Shown here: positions 7,400 through 15,883 of the stretch, in pieces
How the letters are laid out: every line of letters starts with the position of its first letter
Numbering within the stretch: position 1 is the stretch's first letter
NCBI GenBank assembly: GCA_003021015.1
Contig: PXRK01000028.1
Span: 1 to 39,096, forward strand
DNA length: 39,096 nt
DNA from: Halobacteriales archaeon QS_4_66_20
Lineage (GTDB): Archaea; Halobacteriota; Halobacteria; Halobacteriales; Haloarculaceae
Direction of reading: 5' to 3'
The notes under the pieces: generated by a model
What the model was told of the DNA's origin: nothing
The model's input: the letters and a program-made list of their open reading frames with translations, nothing else
The model's database searches: none
Translations under genes and position numbers: made by a program

Positions 7400-8224
7400 A
7401 TGGAAGTCTCGCTGCCACGGGCGCTGCTCGACCAGTACCGTCGCTTCAGCCTCTACAACTCCCCGTACGTCGCCCACGACGGCGGCTGTGCGATCGACCT
7501 CTACCCCGAGGGCGACGTCGCCATGTCGCCGGTCGCGGGGGAGGTCCTCGACATCCGGACCGTCGAGGCACCGCCGAAGCCGTACGCGGCGACTCACGAC
7601 CACCTGGTGGTGATCGACGCTGGGTCACACGTCGCGAGGCTGCTGCACGTGAACCCATGGGTCGACCCCGGCGAGACGGTCGGGGTCGGACAGGAGATCG
7701 GCGACTTCGTGCGGGCCGGTTTCTTCGCCCCCTGGGTCCCCAACCACATCCATCTCGGGTTCCGGGACCCCGACGCCAACTACTACCGGGCCTCGGGCTC
7801 GCTCCCGATCGAGATCGGCGTCGACCCCGAGCCACTATCGTGGGACGGCACCGGGACGGTCGTCGAGACGGGCGACACCTGGGCGCGGCTCGACGCGCCG
7901 GCACACCCCGATCCCGGCGGCCACTTCGTCGGCCTGGCGAGCGACAGTGGGGTCCTCGACGGCGGGTTCCCACACTACGACTGCGGCGGCCTCCTCGGCG
8001 ACGGCGACAGGGCCCTGATCGCCGGGACGGAGGTGGGCACCGTTTCGGGTCGAGACGTGGCGTGGCACGACTGCACGGTCCGGGCCAACGGTGACCCGGT
8101 ACGGGGCATCGCGCTGTTCTGTGGCAAGGACGCGTTCGGGATCAAACTCGTCGGCGAGGGAATCGACCTGCGGGTCGGCGAGGGCGTCACGGTGACGGTC
8201 GGCTGTGGCAGCCGCATCGATTGA
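7400..8224 (+). CDS. M23-like (duplicated-hybrid-motif) protein of unknown role
   Basis: A 274-residue protein. The segment YVAHDGGCAIDLYPEG, followed by SPVAGEVLDIR, HLVVIDAG, VDPGETVGVGQEIGDF and NHIHLGF (HxH at about residues 116-118), follows the pattern of LytM/M23 peptidase-like barrels, where His, Asp and HxH bind zinc. The first His (26) to Asp (33) spacing is longer than in classical M23 enzymes, so peptidase activity is uncertain. There is no signal peptide. Archaea of this group lack peptidoglycan, so the substrate is unknown. The C-terminal 100 residues are a beta-rich domain I do not recognise. It is followed at 69 bp by a Tat-exported protein. Confidence 0.65.
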   Translation: MEVSLPRALLDQYRRFSLYNSPYVAHDGGCAIDLYPEGDVAMSPVAGEVLDIRTVEAPPKPYAATHDHLVVIDAGSHVARLLHVNPWVDPGETVGVGQEIGDFVRAGFFAPWVPNHIHLGFRDPDANYYRASGSLPIEIGVDPEPLSWDGTGTVVETGDTWARLDAPAHPDPGGHFVGLASDSGVLDGGFPHYDCGGLLGDGDRALIAGTEVGTVSGRDVAWHDCTVRANGDPVRGIALFCGKDAFGIKLVGEGIDLRVGEGVTVTVGCGSRID

Positions 8225-8293
8225 CCGTCACGCCCGTTCCGAAGCATATACCATCCCGGCGTCGGAGAGGGGGAGACGAGAGCTGATGCACCC

Positions 8294-8953
8294 GTGACCG
8301 AGGACCCGGGAGACGGGACGCCGGACACCGACAGCGCGCGCCGGCGACTGCTCCGAGCGATCGGTGCCGGCGTCGCCGGCGGTGGACTCGCCAGCCTGCT
8401 GTTGCCCGGAGCGACGGAGTCGCCGGCGATCGAGGACGCGGCGGCTGGCCCCGTCGACGAGGGGACCGAGGCGGTCCCGGAGCCGGAGACGCCGTACGCC
8501 GTCTGGCAGTACGTCCCGACCGACGGCGGCCTCCGGTTCGAGCCGACGTCGCCGATCAACGTTGTCTCGCCGCTGGAGAACGGGTCGTTCGACGGGCTCG
8601 TTGACGTGTTCCGCGACGCGGGCTGGTACGAGTCGCCGGCGGAGTATGTCCGGTACGCCTGGGACCGGACGAGCGAGCGCTACCGCCTCGCGAGCTACGT
8701 GGGGGCAGAGACGCAGTTCGGCGTGGCCGGCCGGCTCCACGTCCGCTGCTGGCACCTGGAGGGGACCGCCTCGATCCAGGCCCACGTCGACACGCCGGCG
8801 CGGCCGAAACACGGGATCCACTCCTACAGCGAGGGGCGAGCGGCGGTCGAGGCGCTCGTCCGGGACGCGGGGTGGCGCGTCGCGGAATCGCGACTCGCCC
8901 TCGGTAACGACAAGCGGCCGGACCACGACGGTATGGCGAGCGTGATACGGTGA
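8294..8953 (+). CDS. Tat-exported haloarchaeal protein of unknown function
   Basis: A 219-residue protein starting at GTG. Residues 15-40 form a twin-arginine signal (ARRRLLRAIG, then a Gly/Ala/Leu-rich hydrophobic stretch ending at GATES), so it is probably exported folded. The mature part (WQYVPTDGGLRFEPTSPINV, then YESPAEYVRYAWDRTSERYR and a cysteine-containing VRCWHLEG segment) looks like a compact globular domain with no motif I recognise. The sequence AAGCATATACC at 8239-8249 may be its promoter. The stop overlaps the start of the next gene (TGATG), so they form an operon. Confidence 0.7.
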   Translation: MTEDPGDGTPDTDSARRRLLRAIGAGVAGGGLASLLLPGATESPAIEDAAAGPVDEGTEAVPEPETPYAVWQYVPTDGGLRFEPTSPINVVSPLENGSFDGLVDVFRDAGWYESPAEYVRYAWDRTSERYRLASYVGAETQFGVAGRLHVRCWHLEGTASIQAHVDTPARPKHGIHSYSEGRAAVEALVRDAGWRVAESRLALGNDKRPDHDGMASVIR

Positions 8954-9609
8954 TGAGCGGGGGCGACGACGCGGCGGAGGAGCCGGTCGGCGGGCCGGCG
9001 CGGCTCGACCGGTCCGACCTGGCGGCGCTGTTCGGCCGCGTGCGCTGGCGGACGGCCGCGGGCGGCGCGAGCCTCGTCGCGGCGGCCCTGCTCGCGGTCG
9101 TGGCGCTGGTGGCCCCGCAGTGGCTGTTCGAAGGTGAGACGAACGCCGGTCTCGTCCCGCTGTTCGACGGCGTCGTGGGGGTCGCGATCGTGCTCGTCGG
9201 GCTCTCGGCCGTCGCGGGCGTCGGCTACGGGCTCTGGAACGGCGGGCCGGTGCTAGCGTATGCGATGCCGACGCTCCCGTGGCTGGTCGGGGGCACCGTC
9301 GCGGGGCAGCTCGCCCTGACCGTCGACGCAGCCCTCGCGCTGTCCGGCGGCGCCGCCGCGGCGACTGCCGCGACGTACTCCGTTCGCCGGGTCACCGGCC
9401 GGACGACGAGCGTGACGGAGGTTGGGCTCGCGCTCGCGACCGGCGGAACAGTCGTGGCGGCCGTCACGCTCTGGCGCGTCCGTGCCGCCGCCGGCGGGTA
9501 TGCGAGCACGGGCCTCCGGGTCGCGGCCGCGCTGCTGGCCCTGACGATGGTCGCGCTGGTGCTCCAGGTCGTGTTCACCCTCGACGACGTGGGCGACCAG
9601 CAGAGTTAG
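8953..9609 (+). CDS. Membrane protein with about six transmembrane helices
   Basis: A 218-residue protein. After an acidic N-terminus of about 35 residues it has six hydrophobic segments rich in Ala, Val, Leu and Gly (about residues 38-58, 70-95, 100-118, 122-142, 155-172 and 183-208). No family motif is recognised. The ATG at 8953 overlaps the upstream stop; a GTG one codon earlier is possible. It is probably translated together with the Tat substrate, suggesting a shared envelope role. Its end overlaps the end of mnhG by 4 bp tail to tail. Confidence 0.65.
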   Translation: MSGGDDAAEEPVGGPARLDRSDLAALFGRVRWRTAAGGASLVAAALLAVVALVAPQWLFEGETNAGLVPLFDGVVGVAIVLVGLSAVAGVGYGLWNGGPVLAYAMPTLPWLVGGTVAGQLALTVDAALALSGGAAAATAATYSVRRVTGRTTSVTEVGLALATGGTVVAAVTLWRVRAAAGGYASTGLRVAAALLALTMVALVLQVVFTLDDVGDQQS

Positions 9610-9947
9610 GACTCGTCGTCGTCGGACTGTTTGGACGGCCAGGTGACGCTTCCGAGGAACGGGACGCCGGTCTTCTGGGCGGCCCGCGAGATCATGTGGG
9701 CACCGGTCGGCACCGTCAGGAACAGAAAGAGGATGCCGATCAGCGACGGCAGGCCCGCGCCGCCCGGGCCGAAGTGGACGAAGCCGGCGAGGAAGATCGC
9801 TGCCGTGCCCAGCGTCGTCGGCTTGCTGGTGGCGTGCATCCGGTTGTACACGTTCGGCAACCGCAGCAGGCCGATTGTGCCGACCGTGAGGAACAGGCAG
9901 CCGATCGCCACGAGAACGACGATCGTCGCCTCTGTAACGGTCACCAT
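9606..9947 (-). CDS. mnhG: Mrp/Mnh Na+/H+ antiporter subunit G
   Basis: A 113-residue membrane protein with three hydrophobic helices. It contains the PhaG/MnhG signature GTIGLLRLPNVYNRMHATSK (about residues 23-42) and GTAAIFLAGF. It is the last gene of the seven-gene mnh operon and a small structural subunit of the cation/proton antiporter. It starts 52 bp after the mnhF stop. The C-terminal tail is hydrophilic and acidic. Confidence 0.93.
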   Translation of the reverse strand: MVTVTEATIVVLVAIGCLFLTVGTIGLLRLPNVYNRMHATSKPTTLGTAAIFLAGFVHFGPGGAGLPSLIGILFLFLTVPTGAHMISRAAQKTGVPFLGSVTWPSKQSDDDES

Positions 9948-9999
9948 CGGCCGGTCACCCCCAGGGCGCGCTCGGCGCGGGCGCGGGACCGAGCGCCGA

Positions 10000-10302
10000 T
10001 CATGGCTCCCCCCATCTGGTAATGATGTCGCCCTCGGTGACGTACTTCGCGACGGTCACCGTCGAGAGGAAGCCGATGATCGCGAGCACGAGGCTGACGG
10101 TCACGAACAGCCCGCGGTCGGTCTTGATCGCGAACAGAATCGCGATGGCGACGACGTTGGTGGCGATGGCGTCGAGCGCGACGACGCGGTCCGGCACCGT
10201 CGGCCCGCGGATGACGCGGTAGCCACACAGCAGGCACAGCCCCGCGACGAGCACGAGCGCGGCGTCGATCGCCGTCGCAGCGATCCCTCCGGGGGCACTC
10301 AT
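10000..10302 (-). CDS. mnhF: Mrp/Mnh antiporter subunit F
   Basis: A 100-residue protein with three membrane helices. The family segment YRVIRGPTVPDRVVALDAIA (residues 28-47) is diagnostic of MnhF/PhaF. The start at 10302 overlaps the mnhE stop (ATGA). It functions as part of the membrane hetero-oligomer that exchanges Na+ (or other cations) for protons. Confidence 0.93.
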   Translation of the reverse strand: MSAPGGIAATAIDAALVLVAGLCLLCGYRVIRGPTVPDRVVALDAIATNVVAIAILFAIKTDRGLFVTVSLVLAIIGFLSTVTVAKYVTEGDIITRWGEP

Positions 10303-10982
10303 CGGTCGCTCCCCTCCCCCGGTCGCTCCTCGGTCACGCTCCCGCCTGGTCCGTGCTCCGCGTCCCGCTCGGGTACCGTTTTCGGCTCCGGCGGATGGTC
10401 CGGCGGGTGGACCCGGATCTCCGGCGGCGGGTCCTCCGGCGAGCGCTCCTCGTCGAAGATTTCGAGCGCGTAGTCCTCCCAGGTCCGGATCGGGTCGACG
10501 ACCGCCTCGGGGTCGCGGCCGTCGATCATGTGGACGTACAGCGCGTTCTCGTCGGGGTCGTGATCGAGCGTGATCGTCCCGGGCGTGATCGTGATGCTGT
10601 TGGCGATCGTCGTGATCCCGACGGCGGTCTGGACGCGCAGCGGGACCAGTATCACCTGGGGCTCGAACTGCGGTTCGATCCGCAGGACGCGGTAGGCGAC
10701 ATCGAGGTTCGCGACGATCACCTCCTTGGAGAACACGACGATGTAGCCGACGACGTAGGGGATCGCACTGATCGTCCCCAGGAGGTCGATCTCCTCCTCG
10801 TAGAGCCGCCGGAACACGTACGCGATCGGCAGGCCCACCGCGGTACCGACCAGGAAGTTCCCCAGCAGGGATCGCGGCGTCAGCGCCGCGCCGCGGACGA
10901 ACACCCACAGGACCGCAAACAGGAGGCCGGCGACCAGCCAGCGCCGCACGTTCACCCGCGCCGACCCGCGGCGGGCAGTCAC
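10299..10982 (-). CDS. mnhE: Mrp/Mnh antiporter subunit E with extended C-terminus
   Basis: A 227-residue MnhE. The N-terminal hydrophobic helices (WLVAGLLFAVLWVFVRG, LLGNFLVGTAVGLPIAYVF) are followed by the conserved cytoplasmic part (VGITTIANSITITPGTITLD). About 50 C-terminal residues are a proline- and charge-rich tail (PPPEIRVHPPDHPPEPK), longer than the usual MnhE of about 160-170 residues. Start and stop overlap mnhD and mnhF by 4 bp. Confidence 0.93.
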   Translation of the reverse strand: MTARRGSARVNVRRWLVAGLLFAVLWVFVRGAALTPRSLLGNFLVGTAVGLPIAYVFRRLYEEEIDLLGTISAIPYVVGYIVVFSKEVIVANLDVAYRVLRIEPQFEPQVILVPLRVQTAVGITTIANSITITPGTITLDHDPDENALYVHMIDGRDPEAVVDPIRTWEDYALEIFDEERSPEDPPPEIRVHPPDHPPEPKTVPERDAEHGPGGSVTEERPGEGSDR

Positions 10983-12574
10983 GCTGTCTCACCCCCCTCA
11001 AGGTCGACGGCTTCGACGTATCCCTCGCCGTCGAGTGCCGCCTCCGCGGCCGCGTCGGCGAACCCGTACACCGGCTCGAACCCGACGCCGACGACGACCA
11101 GCAGGACCGCCATCGTCGCGAGGACGGCGACCTCGCCCCGTTCGAGCGCGCCGGCCGCGACCGCCTCCGACTGTGCGCCCCAGAAACAGCCGATCCAGGC
11201 CCGCGTCGAGTACACGATGGTCAGCACGGCCCCCGCCAGCAGGACGCACACCACGGCTGCGGCCCCCGCCGTCGGCGCGCTGGCGAACTGCGTCACCGCC
11301 GCGTCGAACACGAACAGCTTGCCGAAAAAGCCCGCCAGCGGCGGGATTCCCACGAGGGAGAGACTCCCCAGCAGGAACACGCCGGCGAACGTCGGCGAGC
11401 GCTGGCCGATGCCGCCCAGCGCCGCGATCTCGGTCGTCCCGGTCGCGTCGCGGATGGCGGCCGTCGAGAGGAACAGCAACCCCTTGGTGAGCGCGTGGTG
11501 CAGCGCGTAGATCAGCGCCGCGAGGATTCCCAGGTGGCGCAGTTCCGGCGAGGTGGTCGCGGCGGCCAGCGCGACGGGGACGGCGATGAAGCCGACCTGG
11601 CCGACACTGGAGTACGCGAGCAGGCCGTCGAGGCGGTCCTGGGCGACGGCGCCGATCCCCCCGACGAGGATGCTGGCGGCGGCCATCAGCAGCAACACCG
11701 GCGCGAGGAACGCCAGCGGCGCAGTCTCGACGGGGATCAGCGGGACGTCCGCCGTGAACGCGACGCCGCCCAGCACGGTGAAGTACAGCCTGACGATGGC
11801 GTAGATGCCGACCTTCTTGGTGGCGCCGGCGAACACGGCGGCGACCGGCATCGGCGCCGACCGGTACGCCGAGGGGACCCAGAACTGGAACGGCGCCAGC
11901 CCCGCCTTCAGCCCGAACGTGACGAGCAACAGCCCCGTGAGGCCGACGACCGGTGCCGTCTGGACGTCCGCTCCGGGGTCGGCGAGCAGGTGGGCCATCT
12001 CGGCCAGGTTGAGCGTCCCGACCGTCGCGTACAGGCCGCCGATCGCCAGCAGCATCAGCGCGCCGCCGAGGATGTTGAGCACGACGTACCGCATCGCGGC
12101 GGCGGTGTGCGTGTCGTTGCCGTAGAAGCCGACGAACACGTAGCTGGCCATCAGCATCACCTCGAACCAGACGAACAGGTTGAACAGGTCGCCGGTGAGG
12201 AAGGCGCCGGTCGCCCCGAGCAGGAGAAACTGGAGCAGCGGGTGGTAGTACGTCCGCTGGTTGGCCGGCTTGATGAACAGCACCGAGAAGGCGGCGGCGT
12301 AGACGGCGACGACGGCCGTGATGGCGAGCATGAACGCCGCCAGCGCGTCGGCGACGAGCGTGATGCCGAACGGGGCGTCCCAGCCGCCGACCTGGTAGGT
12401 GAGCGCCCCGCCGTCCACGACCGTCCAGGCGAGCGCCGCCACCGCGGCCGCGTACGCGAGCGCGCCGGCGACGCTGCCCCACCGCTGGAGGCGGGGCCAG
12501 CGCCCGATCGCGAGGACGGCGACGCCGCTCGCGAGGGTGGCGATCATCGGCCCGGCGACGACTGGCTCGTTCAC
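10979..12574 (-). CDS. mnhD: Mrp/Mnh antiporter subunit D
   Basis: A 531-residue polytopic membrane protein homologous to complex I antiporter-like subunits. Landmarks: FVWFEVMLMASYVFVGFYG, the helix with FGLKAGLAPFQFWVPSAYRSAP carrying the conserved proton-channel lysine, and HHALTKGLLFL with a second key lysine. The GTG start at 12574 overlaps the mnhC stop (GTGA), matching the overlap style of this operon; Met10 is an alternative. It is one of the two subunits thought to carry ion translocation. Confidence 0.94.
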   Translation of the reverse strand: MNEPVVAGPMIATLASGVAVLAIGRWPRLQRWGSVAGALAYAAAVAALAWTVVDGGALTYQVGGWDAPFGITLVADALAAFMLAITAVVAVYAAAFSVLFIKPANQRTYYHPLLQFLLLGATGAFLTGDLFNLFVWFEVMLMASYVFVGFYGNDTHTAAAMRYVVLNILGGALMLLAIGGLYATVGTLNLAEMAHLLADPGADVQTAPVVGLTGLLLVTFGLKAGLAPFQFWVPSAYRSAPMPVAAVFAGATKKVGIYAIVRLYFTVLGGVAFTADVPLIPVETAPLAFLAPVLLLMAAASILVGGIGAVAQDRLDGLLAYSSVGQVGFIAVPVALAAATTSPELRHLGILAALIYALHHALTKGLLFLSTAAIRDATGTTEIAALGGIGQRSPTFAGVFLLGSLSLVGIPPLAGFFGKLFVFDAAVTQFASAPTAGAAAVVCVLLAGAVLTIVYSTRAWIGCFWGAQSEAVAAGALERGEVAVLATMAVLLVVVGVGFEPVYGFADAAAEAALDGEGYVEAVDLEGGETA

Positions 12575-12918
12575 TGTGCGAACTCCCTCACGTTCATCGT
12601 TCCGTTCTCCTGGTAGGCGCGGTACGACAGCACCAGCGCGAACGCGGTCATCCCGAAGCTGATGACGATCGCCGTCAGAACGAGCGCCTGGACGAGCGGG
12701 TCGGTGGTCGCCGGCACCTCCTCGCCGCCGTGGCCCGAGAGGATCGGCACCAGGTCGTGGGTGCCCTCCCGGATGCCACCCATCGCGATGAGGTAGACGT
12801 TCGCCGCCTGCGTGATGATCGACAGCCCCCAGACCACCTTCACGAGGTCGTCGCGGAGCAGCAGGAAGGTGCCGAGCGCGAACAGCGCGCCGACCGTCGC
12901 GGCGATGACGAACGTCAT
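12571..12918 (-). CDS. mnhC: Mrp/Mnh antiporter subunit C
   Basis: A 115-residue NuoK-like subunit with three helices. The central segment NVYLIAMGG and the C-terminal DPLVQALVLTAIVISFGMTA are characteristic of MnhC/MrpC. It overlaps mnhB by 4 bp at its start and mnhD by 3 bp at its end, so translation is coupled. Confidence 0.94.
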   Translation of the reverse strand: MTFVIAATVGALFALGTFLLLRDDLVKVVWGLSIITQAANVYLIAMGGIREGTHDLVPILSGHGGEEVPATTDPLVQALVLTAIVISFGMTAFALVLSYRAYQENGTMNVREFAQ

Positions 12919-13376
12919 TCGGCACCCACCACCGAGAAGATCGCCAGCAGGCCGCCGACGACGACGCAGTAGATCCCCACGTCGAAGACGAGCGCGGTCG
13001 CCAGTTCGACCTCGCCGAACAGCGGGAGGTGGACGTAGTCGAACGTCTGGCTGAGGAACGGTTCGCCGAACAGCAGCGCCCCGGCGCCGCTGGCGAGCGT
13101 CACTGCGAGCCCGAGCGTGAACAGCCGGCGGTACGTCGTGACGGTCCGGTGCTCGAAGATGCCCCTGCCGGGGTCGACGTCGCGCTCGAGCACGCTCACC
13201 TCCAGGTAGTCCAGATCGTAGGCGACGTACACCAGCGCGAACGCCGCGACCGTGAGGACGCCGCCGATGAACCCGCCGCCGGGCAGGTTGTGCCCCTGCA
13301 GGAACAGCGAGATGGCGACCACGAGCACAATCGGCACCACCACGCGCGCGGTCGTTTTCATGATGATGGTGGTCAT
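12915..13376 (-). CDS. mnhB: Mrp/Mnh antiporter subunit B
   Basis: A 153-residue MnhB-domain protein with four membrane helices. The family hallmark GHNLPGGGFIGGVL (about residues 28-41) and a later helix EVELATALVFDVGIYCVVVG are present. It begins 25 bp after mnhA, the largest spacing in the first half of the operon. Met6 is an alternative start. Confidence 0.94.
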   Translation of the reverse strand: MTTIIMKTTARVVVPIVLVVAISLFLQGHNLPGGGFIGGVLTVAAFALVYVAYDLDYLEVSVLERDVDPGRGIFEHRTVTTYRRLFTLGLAVTLASGAGALLFGEPFLSQTFDYVHLPLFGEVELATALVFDVGIYCVVVGGLLAIFSVVGAE

Positions 13377-13401
13377 CGCGGCTCACCTCCCCGCGTACGC
13401 G

Positions 13402-15777
13402 TCATCGGGTCTCCCCCCTGCCCCGCATCGCGAGCAGCACGAGCACCGACATCGCGGCCATCGCGATGACGATTGCCTCCCCGAGCGTGTCGAACGCCCG
13501 GAAGTCCGTCAGGATCACGTTGACGACGTTCGTCCCGCCCCCTTCTTTGGGGGCACGCTCGACGTATTCCTTGGCAGTGCCTGACAGCGACCCCCCGCCC
13601 GGCGGCGCGACCAGCAGCACCGAGACGAACGCGGTCGCGCCGACGACCAGCGAGAGCGCGGCGTCCCCCGCGGCGACGGAGACGTCGAGTTCGCCGTAGA
13701 ACGCCGGCAGCTCCTCGATCACCAGCAGGAAGATCAGAAGCAGCAGCGTCTCGACGACGAGCTGGGTGAGCGCCAGGTCGGGCCCGCTGGCGAGGATGTA
13801 GAAGATGGCAACCATGAACCCGAGGATGCTCAGCGTCAGTACGCCGGTGACGTGGGTGTCGGTCGCGGTCACCGCCAGTGCCGCGACGACCGCGACGCCG
13901 AGGACGAGCACCATCGCGGTCGGGACGCCGAGGCCGGCGATGGCCGGGGTGGCGTCTGTCGCGGCGTAGCCGGCGAGCGTGATGGCGCACGTCCCGGCGA
14001 GGGCCCACCAGACGTAGCTGCGGATCAGCCCGGTGTGGAGCCACCTGCGGATCCCGTCGCTGCCGCGGTCGACGCCCGCGAGCAGGCCGCGGTACAGCGC
14101 AGTCGGGTGGACGGCGCTCGACAGCCGGTAGCCTCGATTGACGACCGCGAGCACGCGGTCGTAGGCGGGGAACAGCGCGACGCCGAACCCGACGGCGAGC
14201 AGGCTCATGGCGACCGGCCCCGACAGCTCCAGCGGGAGTTCGGCGTGGACCGACACCGTCTCGCCGGCGGTCGCCGTCGCCAGCGCGCCGTCCTGGACGA
14301 GCAGGTCGATGGTCCGCTCGGGGAGGACGGTCGCGACCACGGCAGCACCCGCGAGCAGCGCCGGCGGTCCGACGAGCGCCACCGGGGGGCGGTGGACCGC
14401 GCCGAGGCCGTCGGGGCGGTCGCCGAGGAACAGCCAGAGGAACCGCAGCGAGTACAGCACCGTGAACACGCTCGCGACGGTCGCCGTCACGGGGTACAGC
14501 CAGGCGAGACCGCCGCCCGCCTGGGCACTGTCCCAGGCGGCCGCGAACAGCAGTTCCTTCGAGTAGAACCCGTGCAGCGGCGGGATGCCGGCCATCGACA
14601 GCGCTGTCACGACGGTGATGGCGGCGGTCACCGGGAGGTCCCGCCAGAGCCCGCCGAGGTCGTCGACGCGGCGGGTGCCGACCTCGTGGGCGACGATGCC
14701 GGCTACGAGGAACAGCGCGGCCTTGAACAGCGCGTGGTTGAGCAGGTGGTACGCCCCGGCTTCGGCGCCGTAGTGGATCTGGAAGCCGAACGCGGCGACC
14801 ATCAGGCCGAGGTGGCTCGCCGTCGAGTACGCCAGCAGCTCCTTGATGTCGACGGCCCGCACCGCGAGCACGGCACCGACGGTCATCGTCGCCAGCCCGA
14901 GCGTGGCGATCAGCAGTTCCCACTCGGGGCCGCCGAACAGCGGCCGGAGCCGCCCGAGGGCGTAGACGCCGACCTTGACCATCGTCGCGGAGTGGAGAAA
15001 CGCCGAGACGGGCGTCGGTGCGACCATCGCGCGGGGCAGCCAGAAGTGCAGCGGTACCTGCGCGGATTTCGCTCCCGCCGCGACGGTTACGAGCGCCAGC
15101 GCCGGGAGGAACAGGCCGCTGTCCTCCAGTTGGGTGCTAATGCTCCCCCCAGTCGCTTCGGCGGCGAGGATGGTAGCGAGGTCGAAGGTGGGGTCGGCCG
15201 CGCCCCCGCCGAGGACGACGCCGGCGGCGCTGGACAGCAGCAGGATGCCCGCGAGCAGGCAGAGCCCGCCGCCGACGGTGATCAGCATCGCCATGCGGGC
15301 GGAGAACTGCGAATCGGCCTCCTCGGTGTGGTAGCCGATCAGGACGAACGAACAGACGCTCGTCAGCTCCCAGAACAGGAAAAAGACGAGCAGGTCCGAC
15401 GCGAACGCGACGCCGAGGATCGACCCCATGAACGCCGACAGCGTCGCGTAGAAGCGGACGAGGTTCGGCATCCCGTGCATGTACGCCGCCGAGTAGGCGA
15501 AGATGACGACGCCGATGCCGCTGGCGAGCAGCGCGAACAGCAGCGCCCAGCCGTCGACGTAGAAGCGAATGGCGACGTCCATCGACGGAATCCAGGGGGC
15601 CGAGACGGTCCCGCTGGTGCCCACAAGCGAGGCGACCAGGCCGAAACAGACCGCCGCCACGGCCGCGCCGGCGTAGCCGACCCGCTCGCCGAGCAGCCGG
15701 TAGCCCAGCGGCAGCAGCGCCGCTGCGAGAAACGGGAGCGCGACTGCCGCGAACACGACCCAGCGTTCTGGCGCCAT
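13402..15777 (-). CDS. mnhA: Mrp/Mnh antiporter subunit A, full length
   Basis: A 791-residue polytopic protein. The N-terminal two thirds are ND5/NuoL-like: FFLFWELTSVCSFVLIGYH, GAKSAQVPLHFWLPRAMVAP with the channel lysine, and HALFKAALFLVAG. The C-terminal third matches the MbhD/MbhE-like extension (VVETLLLLIFLLVIEELPAF, then DFRAFDTLGEAIVIAMAAM). The length equals bacterial MnhA (about 800), so A is not split here as in some archaea. It heads the seven-gene operon. The promoter is in the 106-bp intergenic region shared with the GH31 gene. Confidence 0.95.
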   Translation of the reverse strand: MAPERWVVFAAVALPFLAAALLPLGYRLLGERVGYAGAAVAAVCFGLVASLVGTSGTVSAPWIPSMDVAIRFYVDGWALLFALLASGIGVVIFAYSAAYMHGMPNLVRFYATLSAFMGSILGVAFASDLLVFFLFWELTSVCSFVLIGYHTEEADSQFSARMAMLITVGGGLCLLAGILLLSSAAGVVLGGGAADPTFDLATILAAEATGGSISTQLEDSGLFLPALALVTVAAGAKSAQVPLHFWLPRAMVAPTPVSAFLHSATMVKVGVYALGRLRPLFGGPEWELLIATLGLATMTVGAVLAVRAVDIKELLAYSTASHLGLMVAAFGFQIHYGAEAGAYHLLNHALFKAALFLVAGIVAHEVGTRRVDDLGGLWRDLPVTAAITVVTALSMAGIPPLHGFYSKELLFAAAWDSAQAGGGLAWLYPVTATVASVFTVLYSLRFLWLFLGDRPDGLGAVHRPPVALVGPPALLAGAAVVATVLPERTIDLLVQDGALATATAGETVSVHAELPLELSGPVAMSLLAVGFGVALFPAYDRVLAVVNRGYRLSSAVHPTALYRGLLAGVDRGSDGIRRWLHTGLIRSYVWWALAGTCAITLAGYAATDATPAIAGLGVPTAMVLVLGVAVVAALAVTATDTHVTGVLTLSILGFMVAIFYILASGPDLALTQLVVETLLLLIFLLVIEELPAFYGELDVSVAAGDAALSLVVGATAFVSVLLVAPPGGGSLSGTAKEYVERAPKEGGGTNVVNVILTDFRAFDTLGEAIVIAMAAMSVLVLLAMRGRGETR

Positions 15778-15800
15778 CGATTACCTGTAGTCAACGCCAG

Positions 15801-15813
15801 CCCAAACTTAACC
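15801..15813 (-). promoter_or_regulatory. Probable TATA/BRE of the mnh operon
   Basis: On the minus strand GGTTAAGTTTGGG lies 24-36 bp before the mnhA ATG at 15777, the spacing expected for a short-leader haloarchaeal promoter. Confidence 0.45.
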
Positions 15814-15852
15814 TTGCATATTCGTCATAGATCGTTGCGCTTCCGCCGCCGT

Positions 15853-15860
15853 GTTTTTTA
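15853..15860 (+). promoter_or_regulatory. TATA box of the GH31 gene
   Basis: GTTTTTTA lies 24-31 bp before the ATG at 15884. It falls inside the longer frame opening at 15851 and so argues for 15884 as the real start. Confidence 0.5.
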
Positions 15861-15883
15861 CCCGCCATCCCCTCCCTGCAGGT

